A stretch of DNA of 64,000 nt from an uncultured archaeon. GTDB lineage: Archaea > Hadarchaeota > Hadarchaeia > Hadarchaeales > WYZ-LMO6. The position numbers and the translations under genes were made by a program. The stretch is from assembly GCA_938074535.1 (NCBI GenBank), contig CALJER010000017.1, positions 1-64,000 on the forward strand, written 5' to 3'. The notes beneath the pieces were generated by a model. The model did not search any database, was not told the origin of the DNA, and saw only the letters and a program-made list of their open reading frames with translations. Every line of letters begins with the position of its first letter. The first letter of the stretch is position 1. Positions 46,176 through 55,849 of the stretch are shown piece by piece.

Positions 46176-47174
46176 TCAGGAGATGTCGTTCATGTAGAGA
46201 AGCTTGTTCTGGGGCAGGTAGGAGATGGTAATGGCGTCGCCTATCACCAGGGGGTCCTTCATCCAGAACTCCAGCACGTCCCCGGGGGAGAAGTCGTAGA
46301 CCTGGGACTGGACGTAGGACATCCTCAGGTTCCTCACCCTGTGCTCGTTGGTGAGGCCCCCCGTCCTGGCCCCCCAGCCGAAGAGAGTTTTGTTCTTCCT
46401 GCCGCCGGCCTGGTAGTCGATGTACCTCAGCCTGCTCGCGTACTCGTTGTCTATGTACATCTCTATGACCTTGTCGTCGAAGACGATCCTCGCATCGTGC
46501 CACCTGCCGTCGTCCATGCCTGTCTTTCTCACGGAATACAGGAGGGTTCCGTTGTAGTAAAGCTCTAAATTGTCGCTATACTCGTTGTAAGCGAACACGT
46601 ACCCCCCCGCCTGGCTCGACTCCCAGAGGGGAGTACTCCCACAGTAGGCGTAGAACCAGGTCGCATTTCCCCCCGTGCCTCCCCCAGCCCAGAGCTGGAA
46701 CTCCACCACGAAGCTTGCTGGGGGGGTGCCCAGGACGTACTCGAGCTGGCCGTTCTCATTGCTTGCGGCGCGGGTGAGCCTGACCCATCCGTTCTCAGCC
46801 TGGTAGGTGGCCGAGTTCTTGAGCGTGCCGGAGGGGGCGGAAGTCATGTCCTCGTAGATGAGATAGCCAAGACGCTTTCCGTTGAAGCGCAGGTTAAGGG
46901 GCTCCACCTCCCTCCCCGTCCTCTTCACCACCAGGTCCTTCCACCTGAAGCTTCCCTCCCTGCTCTCGAAGGCCTCCCTGATCACGTCCCCCCCCAGATG
47001 GTAGATGACCAGCCTCTGGCTGCCCCACTCGAACCCATCCACCCCCAGCTTGGCGTCCAGGGTCCTGACGGAGAAGCTCACCCCCCCCAGCACCACGATC
47101 ACCGCCGTGGCGATGGAGAAGACTGCGGCGATGAGGATGATCTCGGCTATGAGGGGTGAAACTCCCTTCTCCAC
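46176..47174 (-). CDS. archaeal type IV pilin-like protein with LamG/ConA-like lectin domain
   Basis: KGVSPLIAEIILIAAVFSIATAVIVVLGG class III-like N-terminus; C-terminal beta-rich ...DGRWHDARIVFDDKVIEMYIDNE. Confidence 0.65.
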   Translation of the reverse strand: MEKGVSPLIAEIILIAAVFSIATAVIVVLGGVSFSVRTLDAKLGVDGFEWGSQRLVIYHLGGDVIREAFESREGSFRWKDLVVKRTGREVEPLNLRFNGKRLGYLIYEDMTSAPSGTLKNSATYQAENGWVRLTRAASNENGQLEYVLGTPPASFVVEFQLWAGGGTGGNATWFYAYCGSTPLWESSQAGGYVFAYNEYSDNLELYYNGTLLYSVRKTGMDDGRWHDARIVFDDKVIEMYIDNEYASRLRYIDYQAGGRKNKTLFGWGARTGGLTNEHRVRNLRMSYVQSQVYDFSPGDVLEFWMKDPLVIGDAITISYLPQNKLLYMNDIS

Positions 47175-47236
47175 ATTTTTAGCTGATTCCTACCAGAATT
47201 AGAAGTTTTTTATAGGGTAAATTCAAAGGGGGGGAG

Positions 47237-48958
47237 ATGAGCGGGCTGAGCTACAGCGACCGCCCGTGGCTCAAGATTTATGAGCAGATAGGCCTTCCCT
47301 ACCAGTTCGAGTATCCCAAGATACCCCTCTTCGAACTCATCGATCGGGCGGCCGCGGAATACCCCAACAGCAGGTCCATGGTGTACTTTGACAGGGAGTT
47401 CACCTACGCCGATCTCAAGTCCTGGGTGGACCGCCTGGCCACGGCCCTGAGCGGGAAGATGGGCATAAGGAAGGGAGACGTGGTGGGAGTGCAGCTCTTC
47501 AACTCTCCCCAGTTCCTGATAGGCGTCTACGGGTCCCTGAAGGCCGGGGCCACCGTGGCCCTCATGAGCCCTCTCCTTCCCGCCCAGGAGCTGGAGTACG
47601 AACTGAGCACCTCCGGCGCCAGGGTCCTCCTCACCGACGAGTCCAGGCTGGAGGAAGTGAAGGCCCTGAGGAGCCGAACCAGGCTGGAGCATGTCATCAC
47701 CACCTCCGTGAAGGATTTTTCACCCATGGAGGATCCCGTGCCACCCAAGACGGAGGGGGCCCTCCAGCTGCGTGACGTGCTCTCGGGAACCGAGGCCGAT
47801 CCCCCCAAGGTTGATATAAATCCCGTGGAGGATGTGGCCCTCCTCTTCTTCACGGGGGGGACCACGGGCATCCCCAAAGGAGTGATGCTGACCCACTACA
47901 ACCTGACCACCAACATCATCCAGACTTTCGGCCCCACCGCCGCGGGGATGCTGGAACCCAACAAGGGGAACTTCTCGGTGATGGGGTGCCTCCCCTTCTT
48001 CCACATCTACGGCTTCACCTGCGCCATGAACGTGGCCCTCTACTGGGCAGGGTGTCTTCTGCTGGTCCCGGATGCCAGGGACGTGAAGATGATTTACGAG
48101 CTGCTGGTGAAGTACCGCCCCCTCCTGATGCCAGGAGTACCCACCCAGTTCATGAGGCTCCTCCGAGAGAGGGGGGTGGACCTCTCAGAGCTCAAGGGGT
48201 GCGTCCCCTACAGCGGTGCCGCGGCCCTTCCGCCGGAGATCTCCAAGGAGTACGAAGAGAAGGCAGGGGTGCTGGTCAGCGAGGGCTACGGCCTCTCGGA
48301 GACCAGCCCGGTCACCCACTCCAACTTCGTGGCCATCCTGAAGGGGGCGGGGCTCGACCTGGGCCTGCCGGTGAAGGTGGGATCCATAGGAATCCCGGTG
48401 CCCGACACCGACGTGAAGATAGTGGACATAGAAACGGGGACCAGGGAAATGCCCGTGGGAGAGCCGGGGGAGATGATCATCAAGGGACCGCAGGTGATGA
48501 AGGGCTACTGGCCCACTCCGGGAAGCGGCCTGAGGGACGGATGGCTCTACACGGGGGATGTGGCCAAGATGGATGAGGACGGGTACTTCTACATCGTGGA
48601 CCGCACCAAGGACATGATCAACGTCTCCGGCCTGAAGGTGTACGGCAGGGTGGTGGACGACATCCTGTACGAGCACCCGGCCGTGGCCAAGGCGGCGGCC
48701 GTGGGGATACCCGACCCCGAGCGTCCAGGAAGCGAGAGGGTGAAGGCCTTCATCGAGCTCAAGGAGGGGTACGAGCCCACCGAGGAGCTGAAGGAGGACA
48801 TCCTAAGGCACTGCAGGGAGAGGCTTCCTCCCTACGCCGTGCCCAGGTTCGTGGAGTTCAGGAAGGAGCTTCCCCTGACGGTGACCGAAAAGATCTTCAA
48901 GAGGAAGCTCAGGGAAGAGGAAATAGAGAAGATGAAGAAGGCTGGGCTCCTCAAGTAA
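47237..48958 (+). CDS. AMP-forming acyl-CoA synthetase
   Basis: LLFFTGGTTGIPKGVMLTHYN, YGLSETSPVTH, GWLYTGDVAKMDEDGYFYIVDRTKDMI. Confidence 0.92.
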   Translation: MSGLSYSDRPWLKIYEQIGLPYQFEYPKIPLFELIDRAAAEYPNSRSMVYFDREFTYADLKSWVDRLATALSGKMGIRKGDVVGVQLFNSPQFLIGVYGSLKAGATVALMSPLLPAQELEYELSTSGARVLLTDESRLEEVKALRSRTRLEHVITTSVKDFSPMEDPVPPKTEGALQLRDVLSGTEADPPKVDINPVEDVALLFFTGGTTGIPKGVMLTHYNLTTNIIQTFGPTAAGMLEPNKGNFSVMGCLPFFHIYGFTCAMNVALYWAGCLLLVPDARDVKMIYELLVKYRPLLMPGVPTQFMRLLRERGVDLSELKGCVPYSGAAALPPEISKEYEEKAGVLVSEGYGLSETSPVTHSNFVAILKGAGLDLGLPVKVGSIGIPVPDTDVKIVDIETGTREMPVGEPGEMIIKGPQVMKGYWPTPGSGLRDGWLYTGDVAKMDEDGYFYIVDRTKDMINVSGLKVYGRVVDDILYEHPAVAKAAAVGIPDPERPGSERVKAFIELKEGYEPTEELKEDILRHCRERLPPYAVPRFVEFRKELPLTVTEKIFKRKLREEEIEKMKKAGLLK

Positions 48959-48977
48959 AAAGAAAAAAGAGAAAAAG

Positions 48978-49547
48978 TTACACGTACTCGTCCACGAAGA
49001 TGGTTGGAACCTGCGAGGCTACCTTGCCCATCTGCTGGGTGGCCTTGATGTACCTCATCACCTTGCTCATGTCCCCCTGCAGCTTCATCTTCCCGGTCAG
49101 CACCAGCTTGGTGGCATCGGTCTCCGCCTTGGCCAGCTTCTTCCAGGACTCGTACCCGCCTATGAGTTTGAAGCCCGCCTGAACCTCGTTGGGATCCTTG
49201 AGCAGGCGCATGCCCGTGCACTTCCCGTCCCTAAGACCAACGTACGTGTAAATGGTCTTGCCCTTCAGGTACTCCCTCATAACCGTCTTGAACTCTTCCT
49301 GAATCTTCTTTGCTTCCTCCACCGGAACTCCAGCCTTCTCGGCCAGCTGCTTGAGCTCGTCCTCCGACATCGTCTCGGCCTTCTGCAGCTTCTCCACCGG
49401 TACCTCATCTATCTGGAAGATGAAGTCTCCGTTCCAGCCCACGCCCCAGCCCTTGCCGGCCTCCTGCATCACCGGATCGCTGTTCAGCTTTCTGACGTAC
49501 TCCTCGTTCCAAGCCTGGGTTCCGAAGGCAAACTTAGCCAAACTCAT
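48978..49547 (-). CDS. SCP2-like sterol/lipid-binding domain protein (copy 1)
   Basis: LVLTGKMKLQGDMSKVMRYIKATQQMGKV SCP2 C-terminus. Confidence 0.75.
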   Translation of the reverse strand: MSLAKFAFGTQAWNEEYVRKLNSDPVMQEAGKGWGVGWNGDFIFQIDEVPVEKLQKAETMSEDELKQLAEKAGVPVEEAKKIQEEFKTVMREYLKGKTIYTYVGLRDGKCTGMRLLKDPNEVQAGFKLIGGYESWKKLAKAETDATKLVLTGKMKLQGDMSKVMRYIKATQQMGKVASQVPTIFVDEYV

Positions 49548-49634
49548 CCCCCCTTCTGCTGGAGGCTTCTCCCAATAAATAACCTTCGGTGGACGCGCTG
49601 GCGATCCTGGGAAAAAAGAAGAGAAGAGTAAATT

Positions 49635-50132
49635 TCAGACCAGCTCGTCCAGGAACTCAGTGGGAACCTGCGAGGCTATCTTGCCCATCAACTGGGTGGC
49701 CTTGATGTACCTCATCACCTTGCTCATGTCCCCCTGCAGCTTCATCTTCCCGGTCAGCACCAGCTTGGTGGCATCGGTCTCCCCCTTGGCCAGCTTCTTC
49801 CAGGACTCGTAGTCCCCCACCAGCCTGAAGCCAGCCTGAACCTCGTTGGGGTCCTTCAAAACTTTCGCACCGGTGCACTTCCCATCCTTCAAACCTATCC
49901 AGGTATATACCGTGGTGCCTGCAGCGTACTTCTCCACCATCTCTTTCATGTACTTCTTCAGATCACCCTCAGGAAGCTGCTCGATCTTCTCCACCGGCAG
50001 TTTGTCTATCTGGAAGATGAAGTCTCCGTTCCAGCCCACGCCCCAGCCCTTGCCGGCCTCCTGCAGTTCCTTGCTCTCATTCAGTTTTTTCACGTACTCC
50101 TCAAGCCAGTCCGGCGTCGGAAACGGTACCAT
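49635..50132 (-). CDS. SCP2-like protein (copy 2, tandem paralogue)
   Basis: near-identical C-terminal half to copy 1. Confidence 0.75.
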   Translation of the reverse strand: MVPFPTPDWLEEYVKKLNESKELQEAGKGWGVGWNGDFIFQIDKLPVEKIEQLPEGDLKKYMKEMVEKYAAGTTVYTWIGLKDGKCTGAKVLKDPNEVQAGFRLVGDYESWKKLAKGETDATKLVLTGKMKLQGDMSKVMRYIKATQLMGKIASQVPTEFLDELV

Positions 50133-50174
50133 CGATTCACCCCTTTTTTACCCTTTGCTTTTCGATTCCATCCG

Positions 50175-50807
50175 TTATAAGGCTTTCCCCCCAGCTTCCC
50201 CCTGAGGCCTCCTGCCAAGCAACCTGGGGAGGAGCTTCATCAGGGGGGCCAGCCTCATCGCGTCCGCCACCTTCCCCTTCACCCTGTACCTTCCGCTGAG
50301 GGCGCCCCAGATGGGGTCGAGCCTGCCCGTGAGGAGCCCCACGAGATCGGAGGTTGAGGCCGAGACCGTGAGGTCCGCCCTCATCGCCGTCTTTCCTCCT
50401 CCCGAGAGCCTCCCCCCGCTCACCCTGAAGTGCCCAACCATGGGAGAATCCTCGGCCCTGAAGTTCACGGTGAGGGGCTCCATCTCCAGCAATTTTTGCC
50501 TGATCTCCGGGTCCTGCTCCGCCAGAATCCCCACGCCCTCCCACATGACCTCCAGAAACCTGGAGGAGGCCTGCGGCGCCTCCCTCACGAAGCTCGCCAG
50601 GTCCAGCGACTCCATCTTCCCCACCATCCTGGAGAGGAGGTCCGGGACCGCCTTCAGGAACTCCCCGATCCCCACGCTCTGGATGGCATCCAACAGGAAG
50701 GGGAGGCTGGCCTTCAGCTCCTCCTCCGAGAGGCTCAGGGCATTTTCCACCACCGACCTCAGGCTCTCCCCCACTCTCCCCGATAGGGTTAATTGCCCCT
50801 CACCCAT
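50175..50807 (-). CDS. SCP2-like protein (divergent third copy)
   Basis: C-terminal DLVGLLTGRLDPIWGALSGRYRVKGKVADAMRLAPLMKLLPRLL. Confidence 0.65.
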   Translation of the reverse strand: MGEGQLTLSGRVGESLRSVVENALSLSEEELKASLPFLLDAIQSVGIGEFLKAVPDLLSRMVGKMESLDLASFVREAPQASSRFLEVMWEGVGILAEQDPEIRQKLLEMEPLTVNFRAEDSPMVGHFRVSGGRLSGGGKTAMRADLTVSASTSDLVGLLTGRLDPIWGALSGRYRVKGKVADAMRLAPLMKLLPRLLGRRPQGEAGGKAL

Positions 50808-50816
50808 TTTACTTTT

Positions 50817-52028
50817 GTGGAGAAGGGCAGGCTGGGCGCTCTGCTGATGTGCGCGGCCATCTTCGCAGGGGGAGGGACTATAGGCTCCCTCGCCCCCACC
50901 TTCCTCCTCATGATGGAGGATTTGAAAACCGATCCTCTCCGGATGGGTTTTCTGGCCTCCGCCCCCCTCCTGGGTCTTTCCCTGCTCGGCCTCTCCCTCA
51001 TGCTCTGGTGGAAAAGGCTCGTCACAAGAGAGGGCTTCGGAAGGATGGTGGCCCTGCTGATGGCGGGCACATCCCTCTCCGGGTTTTCCGCTCTTTCCAA
51101 GAACCTCTGGGTTCTGGGTGTGAGCAGGATCCTGCTGGGGACCTGCAGCATGGGCCTCGTCCTCCTCCTGCTGGTGCTGAGCCTGGAGTGGTTCCTGGAG
51201 GAGGTGAACCTGACGGTGGTCATGGGCCTCGTTTCCCTGCTGCTGGGAACGCTCGTCTCCTCCTTCTTCGGCTCCCTGCTCACCCAGCTGCTGGGTGGGT
51301 GGGAGAAGATTCCCCTTCTCTTCGGCGTGCTGGCGGGAGGATCCCTCCTCCTCTGGCTCCTCCTGGGGCCCTTCCTGCGCCCCTCTCTCCAGGATGGTGG
51401 AACCCCTGAGGGGGGGGCCTTCCGGGTGCTCAAGAACCCCGCCCTCCTCTTTTCCTCCCTCATCCTCTACACCCTGCTGGCCTATCTCGGGGCCTTCTCT
51501 TTCATCTTCGTGGTGCTCCCGGGAAGCTGGGACCTCGCCCTCACCAGCAAGGAGATGACCTTCTCCGCTCCCTTCTACGTAGCCGCGGGGGCTCATTCCC
51601 TGCTGGTGGCCCTCGCCGCTCCCCTCTTTCTTCTCCTGAGCAGGGACAGGGGAAAGAGAAGGCTGATGTGCCTGGGTTCCGGTCTGCTGTCCCCCCTCTT
51701 CGGCCTCCTCGCCTTCAACCTCCCCTTCTCGGGAGGATGGATGGTCCTCTCCTTGGAAGCCGTGGCTCTGGCCCTCCTCCAGCTCTCCGTCCTCCTCCCC
51801 TTCTGGGTGCTGCAGCTCCAGGAGCTCCCCGGAGTGGACCTGGAGAACTTCGTCCCCTCGATGGGGGGCATCCTGCTCCTCTCCGGAGCGATGGGGGGTC
51901 TGGCCACCTTCGCCACGGGGTGGGCTCTTCACCACAGCTGGCTCGCCTTCAGGATTGTGGTGAACCTTCTCGTCCTCAGCTGGGGAGCGAGTGCCCTGGG
52001 GGGGTACCTTCTCAGAGGGGAGGAGTAA
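50817..52028 (+). CDS. MFS transporter
   Basis: about 12 TM segments; GRLGALLMCAAIFAGGGTIGSLAPTFL. Confidence 0.75.
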   Translation: MEKGRLGALLMCAAIFAGGGTIGSLAPTFLLMMEDLKTDPLRMGFLASAPLLGLSLLGLSLMLWWKRLVTREGFGRMVALLMAGTSLSGFSALSKNLWVLGVSRILLGTCSMGLVLLLLVLSLEWFLEEVNLTVVMGLVSLLLGTLVSSFFGSLLTQLLGGWEKIPLLFGVLAGGSLLLWLLLGPFLRPSLQDGGTPEGGAFRVLKNPALLFSSLILYTLLAYLGAFSFIFVVLPGSWDLALTSKEMTFSAPFYVAAGAHSLLVALAAPLFLLLSRDRGKRRLMCLGSGLLSPLFGLLAFNLPFSGGWMVLSLEAVALALLQLSVLLPFWVLQLQELPGVDLENFVPSMGGILLLSGAMGGLATFATGWALHHSWLAFRIVVNLLVLSWGASALGGYLLRGEE

Positions 52029-52065
52029 ACTTTTTTATCTACGCTCCGCAAGAAGGAAGGTCGAG

Positions 52066-53922
52066 TTGTTCGGCTGCATGGGAAAAATCCTGAGGGTGGA
52101 CCTCTCCCTGGGCAAAGTGGTCGAAGAAGAAATAAAGGAGGGAGAGGTCAGGAGGTTCCTCGGCTGCCGGGGACTGGGGGCCCGCTACCTCTTCGAGGTG
52201 AGAAAAGGCGTGGATCCCCTGGGGCCGGAAAACAAGCTCATCTTCATGACCGGCGTCCTCACCGGCACCGGCTTCCCCACCGCAGGGAGGTACGATGTGG
52301 TGGCCAAATCCCCGCAGACCGGCTTTTACGGCCACGCCAACTCCGCGGGGCTCTGGGGAGTCGACTTCAAGCGCACGGGTTTCGACGGGATCATCTTCGA
52401 GCGGATCTCCCCCAGGCCCGTCTACCTGCTGGTGGAGGACGGAAGGGCAGAGCTCAGGGATGCGGGGCACCTTTGGGGCAAGGGGGTGCACGAGACCACC
52501 AGGATGCTGAAGGAAGAACTGGGGGAGAAGTTCAACGTGGCCGCGATAGGGCCCGCCGGGGAGAACCTGGTGAGGTACGCCTCCATCCTCAACGACTACA
52601 ACAGGGCGGCCGGCAGGTGCGGCATGGGAGCGGTGATGGGTGCGAAGAGATTGAAGGCGGTGGCCGCGAGGGGTTCGAGGAAGGTGGAGGTGGCGGACCC
52701 GGAAAAGCTGAAGGAGCTGACCAGGGAGGCCATAGAGTCGGCCAACCAGAGCATGCTGAAGACCAGCTTGGAGACCTTCGGAACCAACTCGGGCTTCGAC
52801 CTGGTGAACGCCGTGGGTGGAATGCCCACCAGGAACTGGCAGGAGGGGGTTTTCCCCGCAGGGGACAAGATCAACGGACCCTCCCTGGCCGATAAGGTGC
52901 TGGTGGGGACGAAAGGATGCTACGTCTGCCCCATCCACTGCGCCAGGCTCTCGGAGGTGAAGAGCGGCCCCTACGCCTGCAAAACGGAGGGACCGGAGTA
53001 CGAATCGGTGGGGGCCCTTGGATCCATGTGCGGGGTGGACAGCATGGAGGCCATCACCTACGCCCACAACCTCTGCAACGATTACGGGATGGACACCATA
53101 TCCGCGGGCAGCAGCATAGCCTTCGCCATGGAGTGCTTCGAGAAGGGCATCCTGACGAGGGAGGACACGGGAGGGTTGGAGCTACGGTTCGGGGACGCGG
53201 ACCTTCTGGTCAGGCTCGTACACATGATAGCCCGCAGGGAGGGAATAGGGAACCTGCTGGCGGAGGGGACAAAGAGGATGTCGGAGAAACTGGGGAAGGG
53301 ATCGGAGAGGTTCGCCATGCACTCCAAGGGGCTGGAGCTCGCGGCCTACGATCCCAGGGCGGCCAAGATCGTGGGGCTCTCCTACGCCACCTCCAACCGG
53401 GGAGGGTGCCACATCAACGCCTACGTGCAGCTCCAGGCCTTCATAGGGGCACCCCAGCCCCTCCTCCCCGAGGATATAAGGGATCCCTTCTTCGATCCGC
53501 TCTCCGAGGACCCCATCCTGGGGAGGGTGGTGAAGGAGACGGAGGACGCATACGCGGCCGTGGAGGCCCTGGGGATGTGCAAGTTCCTGGGCTGGATGCT
53601 CACGGCCGACAAGGTGGCGGAGGTCGTCTCCGCCGCCGCGGGCTGGAAGGACTTCGACGAGAGGGAGTTCAGGAAGTGCGGGGAGAGGATTTACAACCTG
53701 GAGAGGATGTTCAACGTGAGGGAGGGCCTCAACCGTTCCCACGACTCCCTCCCCAAGCGCCTGCTGGAGGAGCCGCAACCCTCGGGACCCGCCGCCGGAC
53801 AGGTGGTCCATCTCGAGCCCATGCTGGACGCCTACTACCGGTACCGGGGATGGGACAGGAACGGGATACCCACCAGGGAGAAGCTGGCCGAACTGGAGCT
53901 GCTGGACCTGCCCATGGGCTGA
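52066..53922 (+). CDS. tungsten-dependent aldehyde:ferredoxin oxidoreductase family
   Basis: LFGCMGKILRVDLSLGKV (TTG start), GYLFE-like GARYLFEVRKGVDPLGPEN, TGRYDVVAKSPQTGFYGHANSAG. Confidence 0.92.
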   Translation: MFGCMGKILRVDLSLGKVVEEEIKEGEVRRFLGCRGLGARYLFEVRKGVDPLGPENKLIFMTGVLTGTGFPTAGRYDVVAKSPQTGFYGHANSAGLWGVDFKRTGFDGIIFERISPRPVYLLVEDGRAELRDAGHLWGKGVHETTRMLKEELGEKFNVAAIGPAGENLVRYASILNDYNRAAGRCGMGAVMGAKRLKAVAARGSRKVEVADPEKLKELTREAIESANQSMLKTSLETFGTNSGFDLVNAVGGMPTRNWQEGVFPAGDKINGPSLADKVLVGTKGCYVCPIHCARLSEVKSGPYACKTEGPEYESVGALGSMCGVDSMEAITYAHNLCNDYGMDTISAGSSIAFAMECFEKGILTREDTGGLELRFGDADLLVRLVHMIARREGIGNLLAEGTKRMSEKLGKGSERFAMHSKGLELAAYDPRAAKIVGLSYATSNRGGCHINAYVQLQAFIGAPQPLLPEDIRDPFFDPLSEDPILGRVVKETEDAYAAVEALGMCKFLGWMLTADKVAEVVSAAAGWKDFDEREFRKCGERIYNLERMFNVREGLNRSHDSLPKRLLEEPQPSGPAAGQVVHLEPMLDAYYRYRGWDRNGIPTREKLAELELLDLPMG

Positions 53923-53932
53923 GGGACGAGCG

Positions 53933-55849
53933 ATGACCCCCTTTCCCACCCTCTTTTCTCCCCTCTCCATAGGCCGAATGACGGTCAGGAACCGCATCGT
54001 GATGCCCGCCCTCACCACCGGCTACGCCTTCGGGGAGGTCACGGATCAGCTGAAGCGCTACTTCGAGGCCAGGGCGAGGGGAGGGGCGGGACTGATCGTG
54101 GTGGGGATAGTCGCGGTGGAAAAGGGGATGGAGTACGTGATCTCCGCTGCCGACGACTCCTACCTCCCCGGGCTGAGGGAGCTGGCGGAAGCCATCCACG
54201 CCCACGGCGCCAGGGCCGCCCTGCAGCTCTGGCACCCGGGAAGGTACGAGTTCGTGGAACTCACGGGGAGGGAACCCGTTTCCGCCTCCGATGTTCCTCC
54301 CCCCATCTTCAGCCGTGCGAAGCCCAGGGCCCTCACCGTCCCGGAGATCAGGAGGATAGAGGAGGAGTTCGCGCAGGCGGCAGGGAGGACGAAGGAGGCC
54401 GGCTTCGACGCGGTGGAGTTCATAGGCTCCGCGGGCTACCTGATAAGCCAGTTCCTCTCCCCCGTCACCAACCGGCGGACCGATGGGTACGGCGGGTCCC
54501 TGGAAAACAGGATGAGATTCCTGCTGGAGATCGTGGACCTCACCAAGGAAACCGTGGGAAGGGACTTTCCGCTCATGTGCCGCCTCTCTGGGGACGAGCT
54601 CATCCCGGGGGGCAATACGCTGAGGGAGATGAAGGTGGTGGCCAGGGCGCTGGCGGAGGCAGGCATCTCGGCCATCAACGTGACCGCAGGGTGGCACGAG
54701 TCCAGGGTCCCCATGATCACCATGGAGGTTCCCAGGGGAGGATACGTGTATCTGGCGGAGGGGATCAAGGAGGCCCTGAAGGGGACGGAGGTGAGGGTGG
54801 CCGCCAGCAACCGGATCAACGAACCCGCCCTCGCCGAGAGAATCCTGAGGGAGGGAAGGGCGGACCTGATCTCCATGGGAAGGGCGCTGGTGGCTGACCC
54901 CGACTTCCCCAGGAAGGCCCAGGAGGGGAGGACGGATGAAATCGTCACCTGCATCGGATGCTGCCAGGGATGCTTCGACAGGCTCTTCGAGGGCAGGCCC
55001 CTGACCTGCATGGTCAACCCCGGGGTGGGGAGGGAGGGGGAGGTGAGGATGGAGCCCGCGGGAAGGAAGAAGAGGGTGCTGGTGGTGGGGGGAGGACCGG
55101 GAGGGCTGAAGGCCGCGGAGACGGCCGCCCTCCGGGGACACCAGGTGATCCTGTGCGAGGAGGATGGAGAACTGGGGGGGCAGCTCAACCTGGCCTCCGT
55201 CACCCCCGGGAGGGAGGAACTGGGAACCGCGGTGAGGGAGCTGGCCCTGCGTGTCAGGAAGGCTGGGGTGGAGGTGAGGCTGAGAACCAGGGTGGATGCC
55301 GGGATGGTGGAGGAAGTGGGGCCCGATGCCGTGGTGGTGGCCACCGGTGCCCTGCCCATCGTGCCTCCCTTCCCTGGCGTGGACCTCCCCCACGTCTCGC
55401 AGGCCTGGGAGGTCCTGGCGGGGAAGGAAGTGGGAAAGAGGGTGGTGGTCGTGGGGGGAGGCGGGGTGGGGTGCTACACCGCGCACTACCTCTCCTCGAG
55501 GGGGAGGGAGGTGACGCTGGTGGAGATGCTGGAGAAGGTGGCGGGAGATGTGGGGATTACCACCCGCTGGATCCTGAGGGAGAACCTGAAGAAGGGAGGG
55601 GTGAAGATCTTCACCTCGACCAAGGTGAAGGAAATCAGGCCGGAGGGGGTGGTGGCCACAAGGGGTGAGGGGGAGGAGGTCTTCCCCGCCGACTCGGTGG
55701 TGCTGGCCGTGGGCTCCAGGCCCAACTCCGCCCTGGCGGAGGAGCTGAAAGGGAGGGTGGAGGAGCTCTACCTCGTGGGGGACTGCTCCCAGCCCAGGAA
55801 GGCCCTGGAGGCCATCCAGGAGGGGTGGGAGGTGGGTCTCAGGCTCTGA
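53933..55849 (+). CDS. Old-yellow-enzyme / 2,4-dienoyl-CoA reductase-type NADH:flavin oxidoreductase
   Basis: LFSPLSIGRMTVRNRIVMPAL, CIGCCQGCFDR Fe-S, GGGPGGLKAAETAALRGH. Confidence 0.92.
   Translation: MTPFPTLFSPLSIGRMTVRNRIVMPALTTGYAFGEVTDQLKRYFEARARGGAGLIVVGIVAVEKGMEYVISAADDSYLPGLRELAEAIHAHGARAALQLWHPGRYEFVELTGREPVSASDVPPPIFSRAKPRALTVPEIRRIEEEFAQAAGRTKEAGFDAVEFIGSAGYLISQFLSPVTNRRTDGYGGSLENRMRFLLEIVDLTKETVGRDFPLMCRLSGDELIPGGNTLREMKVVARALAEAGISAINVTAGWHESRVPMITMEVPRGGYVYLAEGIKEALKGTEVRVAASNRINEPALAERILREGRADLISMGRALVADPDFPRKAQEGRTDEIVTCIGCCQGCFDRLFEGRPLTCMVNPGVGREGEVRMEPAGRKKRVLVVGGGPGGLKAAETAALRGHQVILCEEDGELGGQLNLASVTPGREELGTAVRELALRVRKAGVEVRLRTRVDAGMVEEVGPDAVVVATGALPIVPPFPGVDLPHVSQAWEVLAGKEVGKRVVVVGGGGVGCYTAHYLSSRGREVTLVEMLEKVAGDVGITTRWILRENLKKGGVKIFTSTKVKEIRPEGVVATRGEGEEVFPADSVVLAVGSRPNSALAEELKGRVEELYLVGDCSQPRKALEAIQEGWEVGLRL

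Noticed and set aside
53729-55486. 585-aa minus-strand ORF (and 50175-51935, 57040-58569, 59357-61114 similar)
   Set aside because: Antisense or extended frames over well-supported genes (OYE reductase, SCP2/MFS, ThiL, AmrS); composition is artefactual. Only the C-terminal part of 50175-51935 is real (SCP2)
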